Assembly: GCF_023016525.1 (NCBI RefSeq)
Contig: NZ_JALKCG010000001.1
Coordinates: 1,488,001-1,552,000 of the forward strand
DNA: 64,000 nucleotides
Direction: 5' to 3'
DNA from: Ancylobacter koreensis
GTDB lineage: Bacteria > Pseudomonadota > Alphaproteobacteria > Rhizobiales > Xanthobacteraceae
Shown here: one piece after another, positions 60,369 through 64,000 of the stretch
Numbering within the stretch: position 1 is the first letter of the stretch
Layout of the letters: every line of letters starts with the position of its first letter
Made by a program: the position numbers and the translations under genes
Notes under the pieces: generated by a model
Seen by the model: the letters and a program-made list of their open reading frames with translations, nothing else
What the model was told of the DNA's origin: nothing
Database searches by the model: none

Positions 60369-61093
60369 GCCTCCGCCCCTGCCGAGGCGCGGGCGGGCGT
60401 CCGCCTGATCCCGCGATCGAGGCGGATCTCCAGCACGGTCGCGAGTTTGAGCGTGAGAGCGCTGAAGGCGATGAACACCAGCGCGGTGGCGATGAAGAAC
60501 AGGAAGGGTTCCTTGGTCGCCCCGGCGGCGATCTTGGCGCTGGCGACGAGGTCCTGAAGCCCGGCGAGGGAGACGAGTGGCGTCTCCTTGAGCATGAAGC
60601 TCCACACATTGACGAGGCCGGGCAGGGCGAGCCGCATGGCCTGCGGCAGGATGACCTTGCCCCACATCACCGCCGGGGGGATGGCGAGCGCGCGGGCGCC
60701 CTCGAACTGGCCCTTCGGCAGGTTGTCGATGGCCCCGCGCACCAGCTCGGCGATGTAGGCGGCGTAGACGGCCGCGAAGGCGGCGACACCCGCCCCGAAG
60801 GGCGAGATGTCGATGGCGGCGCCGAATTCCCCGAACACGGCGGACAGCATCGCGCTGCCGCCGTAGTAGACGAGGAAGATAACGAGCAGCGAGGGCACGC
60901 CCATGAAGATGGAGGCGTAGACGCGCCACGCCGCCCGCACGAAACGGTTCTTCGACAGGGTGATCACCCCGATCAGAACGCCGAGCACGAAGGCGGCGGC
61001 GAAGCTGGTGAGGAACAGCTCCAGCGTGACGAGGGCGCCCTCGCCCAGCTGGCGCAGATAGCCTGCGATGTCAGCGGGCGAGAGGTTCGTCAT
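60365..61093 (-). CDS. Amino acid ABC transporter permease, first subunit
   Basis: A 242-residue permease with five to six helices and the EAA-loop segment EGARALAIPPAVMWGKVILPQAMRLALPG. FAAVYAAYIAELVRGAIDNLPKGQ precedes it. It lies 24 bp after the binding protein gene and overlaps the next permease by 4 bp. Confidence 0.9.
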   Translation of the reverse strand: MTNLSPADIAGYLRQLGEGALVTLELFLTSFAAAFVLGVLIGVITLSKNRFVRAAWRVYASIFMGVPSLLVIFLVYYGGSAMLSAVFGEFGAAIDISPFGAGVAAFAAVYAAYIAELVRGAIDNLPKGQFEGARALAIPPAVMWGKVILPQAMRLALPGLVNVWSFMLKETPLVSLAGLQDLVASAKIAAGATKEPFLFFIATALVFIAFSALTLKLATVLEIRLDRGIRRTPARASAGAEA

Positions 61094-61117
61094 CGTGGCG
61101 ATCCCCGGGGGTCGTCG

Positions 61118-61960
61118 TCAGTTGGTCTTGTCGCAGGCGGCTTCGCTGCTCAGCGTGGCCACCGGCACGTATTTCTTGCGGATCGTGGTGTAGGTGCAGT
61201 CCTTGATCATCTCGGCCAGCGCGGTGTTGACGCGCTTGACCAGCTCTTCGCTCTTCTTGGGGAAGATCCAGCTATAGCCGCGCTCGGCCTCGGGGATCGC
61301 GGGGTCGCCCAGCCAGTGGTCGCCGCCGGCGAGCTCGTAATCCTTGCCCTCGGGCTTGGCGATCAGCTCCAGCGTCCAGTTGATCTTGGAATCGAACACC
61401 AGGTCGAGACGGCCGGCCAGCAGGTCGAGCTTCATCTGGTCGGGGTTGTCGTAATAGACCTCGACGAAGGTGTCCTTGCCGAAGTGCTTGTGGATGTAGG
61501 GCACCATGGAGGCGCCGCGCTGAAGGGCGATGCGCAGGCCCTTTCCGGTGACGCCTTCCTTGGTCAGCGTGTAGTTGCTGCCCTTCTTCACCACGAAGGT
61601 GGCGGGGTTGTAGACGATGGGCGTGGAGAAGAGCGCTTTCTCCACGCGCTCGGGCGTCGGCGAGATCTGGGTGACGATGCCGTCGAACTTGCCCTGCAGC
61701 ATGGACGGGATCAGCGCCTTGAAGTCCATGACCACGATCTCGCAGTCGGCGCCGATGCGCTTGCACATCTCGCGCGCCAGCTCCGGCTCCATGCCGGTGA
61801 GGTTGCCCGAGGAATCGACCATCGAGAAGGGCGGGTAGACCCCCTCATTGCCCAACTTGAGCTTCTCGGCCGAGGCCGGGGACAGCCCGGCGCCGAGCGC
61901 CAGCATGAAGAGGACGGCACTGGTTCGGCGGAGACGATGGCGCAGAGCGGGGGTGGTCAT
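61118..61960 (-). CDS. Amino-acid-type ABC substrate-binding protein (SBP_bac_3)
   Basis: A 280-residue periplasmic binding protein. It has a Sec signal at residues 1-31 (basic TPALRHRLRR then LFMLALGAGL, ends ASA), followed by YPPFSMVDSSGNLTGMEPELAREMCKRIGADCEIV, the family motif 3 block. The C-terminal half has VFDSKINWTLELI. ATG at 61960. It lies downstream of a monooxygenase gene in the same operon, so the ligand is probably its substrate or precursor. Confidence 0.92.
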   Translation of the reverse strand: MTTPALRHRLRRTSAVLFMLALGAGLSPASAEKLKLGNEGVYPPFSMVDSSGNLTGMEPELAREMCKRIGADCEIVVMDFKALIPSMLQGKFDGIVTQISPTPERVEKALFSTPIVYNPATFVVKKGSNYTLTKEGVTGKGLRIALQRGASMVPYIHKHFGKDTFVEVYYDNPDQMKLDLLAGRLDLVFDSKINWTLELIAKPEGKDYELAGGDHWLGDPAIPEAERGYSWIFPKKSEELVKRVNTALAEMIKDCTYTTIRKKYVPVATLSSEAACDKTN

Positions 61961-62009
61961 CGGCGTCGTTCCATGGGTTCGAGGAAGTCGGGTCGAGGGA
62001 AACGCGGTT

Positions 62010-63329
62010 TCAGAATTCGAGAAGGTTGTCGCGCAGCTGTTCATGGGCGTAGGCGCGCCTTGTCAGGCCGCGCCGCTGCAGCACGGGCACCAGCCCGTCC
62101 ATGATGGTGGCGACCGAGCGGCGCGAGACGTCGGGCAGCACCAGCAGGAAGCCGTCGCCGCCCACCTCCTGCATGATCTCGTCCATCTGGCTGGCGACGC
62201 TGTCGGGCGTGCCGACCACATCGACGCAGTAGCCGCAGCTCACATGGTCGATCATCGCCTGGCGCAGCGGCTTGTCGCCGGCGCGGGTAAGGAACTGCGA
62301 GAGCGAGGACTGGTGGCCGTTGGTGGTGAGCGTCAGCTCGCTCACCGGCGTGTCGAGGTCGAGCCCGGAGAGGTCGAGATTCGTGCTCCAGCCGAAGCGG
62401 GCCATGCGGGCGTCGAGGTTCTGCGCGGCGGAGACGCGGCGCTGCTCGCCGAACCATTTCGCCTGCTCCTCGGTCTCGGCGACGACGGGGGAGAGCAGGA
62501 ACAGCACCTTGCAGCTGTCGGGATCGCGGCCCATCGCCGCCATCTGCGCGCGGATGTCGTCCCTGTACTGCTTCATGCTGGCGACGCCGTTGGGGGCGGC
62601 GACGATGGTGTCGGCGTGGGTGGCGGCGATCTTGCGCCCGCTCTTGGAGCCGCCGGCCTGCGCGATCACCGGCTGGCCCTGCGGGCAGGGGCCGGAGTTC
62701 AGCGGCCCGCGCGAGGCGTAGTACTTGCCCTTGTAGTCGATGGTGTGGACCTTGTCGGGGTCGATCAGGATGCCGTTCTCGCGGTCGTCGAGGATCGCGC
62801 CCGGCTCCCACGAGCCCCACAGGCCCTTGACGATGTCGATATACTCCTCGGCCATGACGTAGCGCTCGTCATGCGGGGGCAGCGCGTCCTGGCCGAAGTT
62901 CTGCGCCGAGAAGTCGGAGGAGCCCGTCACCATGTTCCAGCCGGCCCGCCCGCCCGAGATCTGGTCGAGCGAGGAGACGATGCGGGCGGTGAGATAGGGG
63001 TGATAGGCGAAGGTCGAGAGCGTCGGCACGATGCCGAGCCGCTTGGTGGAGGCCGCCATCAGCGTGGCGACGACCGAGGGCTCCTGACGGGGCACGCAGA
63101 TGCCGCCCTTGAGGAAGATGTCGCGCGAGTTCTGCCAGTTCTGGCCGATATAGATCGAATCCTCGATGAGGATGTAGTCGAAGCACGCCCGCTCCATCGA
63201 CCGCACGAGGTCGAGGAACATGTCGGCGCTCATCCATTCCTGCGCGATGTTTCCGGTCCAGGGCTCGTTCCAGGCCTGGATGCTGGAGCCTTGGAGAAAC
63301 CACGCGAGATGGAACGGATTGGCCGGCAT
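62010..63329 (-). CDS. LLM-class flavin-dependent monooxygenase (NtaA/DszA type), second copy
   Basis: A 439-residue paralogue of the monooxygenase at 56374. Both share SMERACFDY near residue 45, GGRAGWNMVTGSSDFSAQNFG, GPLNSGPCPQGQPVIAQAGGSKSGRKIAA and the C-terminal PVLQRRGL. The start at 63329 gives MPANPFHLAWFLQGSSIQAW. It heads the minus-strand ABC-transporter operon. Its FMNH2 may come from the flavin reductases on the other strand. Confidence 0.92.
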   Translation of the reverse strand: MPANPFHLAWFLQGSSIQAWNEPWTGNIAQEWMSADMFLDLVRSMERACFDYILIEDSIYIGQNWQNSRDIFLKGGICVPRQEPSVVATLMAASTKRLGIVPTLSTFAYHPYLTARIVSSLDQISGGRAGWNMVTGSSDFSAQNFGQDALPPHDERYVMAEEYIDIVKGLWGSWEPGAILDDRENGILIDPDKVHTIDYKGKYYASRGPLNSGPCPQGQPVIAQAGGSKSGRKIAATHADTIVAAPNGVASMKQYRDDIRAQMAAMGRDPDSCKVLFLLSPVVAETEEQAKWFGEQRRVSAAQNLDARMARFGWSTNLDLSGLDLDTPVSELTLTTNGHQSSLSQFLTRAGDKPLRQAMIDHVSCGYCVDVVGTPDSVASQMDEIMQEVGGDGFLLVLPDVSRRSVATIMDGLVPVLQRRGLTRRAYAHEQLRDNLLEF

Positions 63330-63500
63330 GACGCACCTTCTGCTCGAAACGGACCGCGACCGGGCGGTCGACACTGAGCGTGAAGGTTAGAGTGGCGCCT
63401 CGCGGCGGATACATCGGCAAGACACGAAGCTTGCTTTGTCTGCCTGTCCTATAGGCGTGCTGAAAAAACGATCAGAACGTCGCAATCATGATCATGGGGG

Positions 63501-63854
63501 ATGGCCGGGCCCGACATCCCGCCGGGCCCTTCATTGGTCGCACAGTGCCGTGAGCGCGGCGTCACCGCCTTCATCGCGGCGTCGAGCCTGATGTCGATCA
63601 ACGTCATCCAGGCCATCGAGGCGAGCGGGCGCCGCGTGCCTGACGACGCTGCGGTCGTCGGCATCGGTGGCCGGGCGCTGGCGGAAGGCGGCAATCATCG
63701 CCTCGCCCGCGTCGATCTCGGTCTCGACGCCTGCAGCCGCGCCGCCCTCGACTACATCGCCGGGCGGATCAGCGGCGAGACGCCGGCCGCCGGCTTGCTC
63801 CAGCCCCCGCGCCTCGAAAGCGCGCCTTCGCTGGCGCCGCCACGGCCGGCCTGA
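63501..63854 (+). pseudogene. LacI-family regulator C-terminal remnant
   Basis: A 117-codon frame matching only the end of the LacI/GalR sugar-binding domain: AFIAASSLMSINVIQAIEASGRRVPDDAAVVGIGG corresponds to the usual lineage of A..nd..a.g.i.a..e.G..vPdDv.vvG.dd. The N-terminal HTH and about 200 residues are absent, and the upstream 170 bp before the monooxygenase start hold no LacI sequence. It is therefore a truncated remnant, not a functional repressor. An in-frame start at 63501 with GGGG is available. Confidence 0.72.
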
Positions 63855-63884
63855 GCCGGGAGAAGGCGCGGGCCTTCGACGAAA

Positions 63885-63912
63885 GCGCCGTCCATCCGGG
63901 GATGGACGGCGC
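63885..63912 (-). terminator. Hairpin terminator for the truncated right-hand gene
   Basis: GCGCCGTCCATCC (63885-63897) and GGATGGACGGCGC (63900-63912) form a 13-bp self-complementary hairpin with a tight loop; the minus-strand reading continues TTTCGTC. It lies about 50 bases past the stop of the minus-strand gene ending at 63962, as expected for its intrinsic terminator. Confidence 0.6.
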
Positions 63913-63961
63913 GGGAACCGCAGACAGTGGCCGGTCGGGACCGGCTACCGCGTCGGCTGGC

Positions 63962-64000
63962 CTACTGTTTGGCCTTCGCCTTGGCGAGGAAGGAGCCATC
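63962..64000 (-). CDS. Unidentified CDS, only the last 12 codons present
   Basis: Reading the minus strand from 64000 gives D-G-S-F-L-A-K-A-K-A-K-Q then TAG at 63962-63964. The lysine/alanine tail and the following hairpin support a real C-terminus, for example of a periplasmic binding protein, but the family cannot be told from 12 residues. Confidence 0.45.
   Translation of the reverse strand, partial: DGSFLAKAKAKQ

Noticed and set aside
1-64000. tRNA, rRNA, CRISPR arrays, insertion sequences, prophage or riboswitches
   Set aside because: No cloverleaf, repeat-spacer array, transposase, integrase, phage structural gene or recognised aptamer was seen on either strand by eye; a covariance-model search would be decisive.

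Overview
The window is GC-rich, densely packed chromosomal DNA. The short intergenic gaps, frequent 4-10 bp gene overlaps, abundant tripartite tricarboxylate (TTT/Bug) transporters and an HWE-type histidine kinase all point to an alphaproteobacterium of the Hyphomicrobiales, possibly Xanthobacteraceae (Ancylobacter/Starkeya/Xanthobacter-like). The family-level placement is inference. No rRNA, tRNA, CRISPR array, insertion sequence or phage gene was recognised. Both ends cut genes: a short-chain dehydrogenase on the left, and the last 12 codons of an unidentified minus-strand gene on the right.

Layout. 1-4.7 kb: a sugar or polyol module, with a divergent SDR and a DeoR regulator, BtpA-family protein, FGGY kinase and HAD phosphatase. 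4.7-6.4 kb: an SDR and an AraC regulator with an 18-bp perfect palindrome between them. 6.5-12.7 kb: a malonate decarboxylase operon (mdcA-C-D-E-G-B-H, minus strand). Divergent from it at 13-18 kb is a complete TTT transporter (Bug, TctB, TctA) with a DUF6166 protein, an alpha/beta hydrolase and a GntR regulator; it probably supplies malonate or a related acid. 18-21 kb: a zinc alcohol dehydrogenase and a fatty-acid-hydroxylase-family membrane protein with two small membrane proteins.

21-33.4 kb: a surface-glycan locus. It holds a GT2 glycosyltransferase, a soluble sulfatase-fold protein and an IspD-like nucleotidyltransferase. A UDP-N-acetyl-L-sugar pathway follows (4,6-dehydratase/5-epimerase, RmlD-like reductase, WecB-like 2-epimerase), then a sugar-nucleotidyltransferase. 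On the other strand are a CapD-like dehydratase and a roughly 1,276-residue epimerase-GT2-GT4 fusion. Further glycan genes lie at 44.7-47.3 kb.

33.5-41.7 kb is signal transduction: an operon of hybrid histidine kinase, CheR and HWE kinase, then an OmpR/EnvZ-type pair. 41.7-44.5 kb holds a LysR regulator, an EamA-type permease and a GFA-domain protein.

47.6-55 kb is the most unusual catabolic block. It has a second Bug protein, a GntR/UTRA regulator, an MmgE/PrpD protein, a phosphosulfolactate-synthase-like (ComA) protein, an ornithine-cyclodeaminase-family protein and a second TctB/TctA pair. An identical 15-base sequence built on the palindrome TCTTATATAAGA lies in front of the Bug gene and in the divergent promoter between the ComA-like and cyclodeaminase genes, which marks these units as one regulon. 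55-63.4 kb is a flavin-monooxygenase block: a LysR regulator, two NtaA/DszA-type monooxygenases, two flavin reductases and a polar-amino-acid-type ABC transporter, probably for an organosulfur or aminated substrate. The right end carries a LacI remnant.
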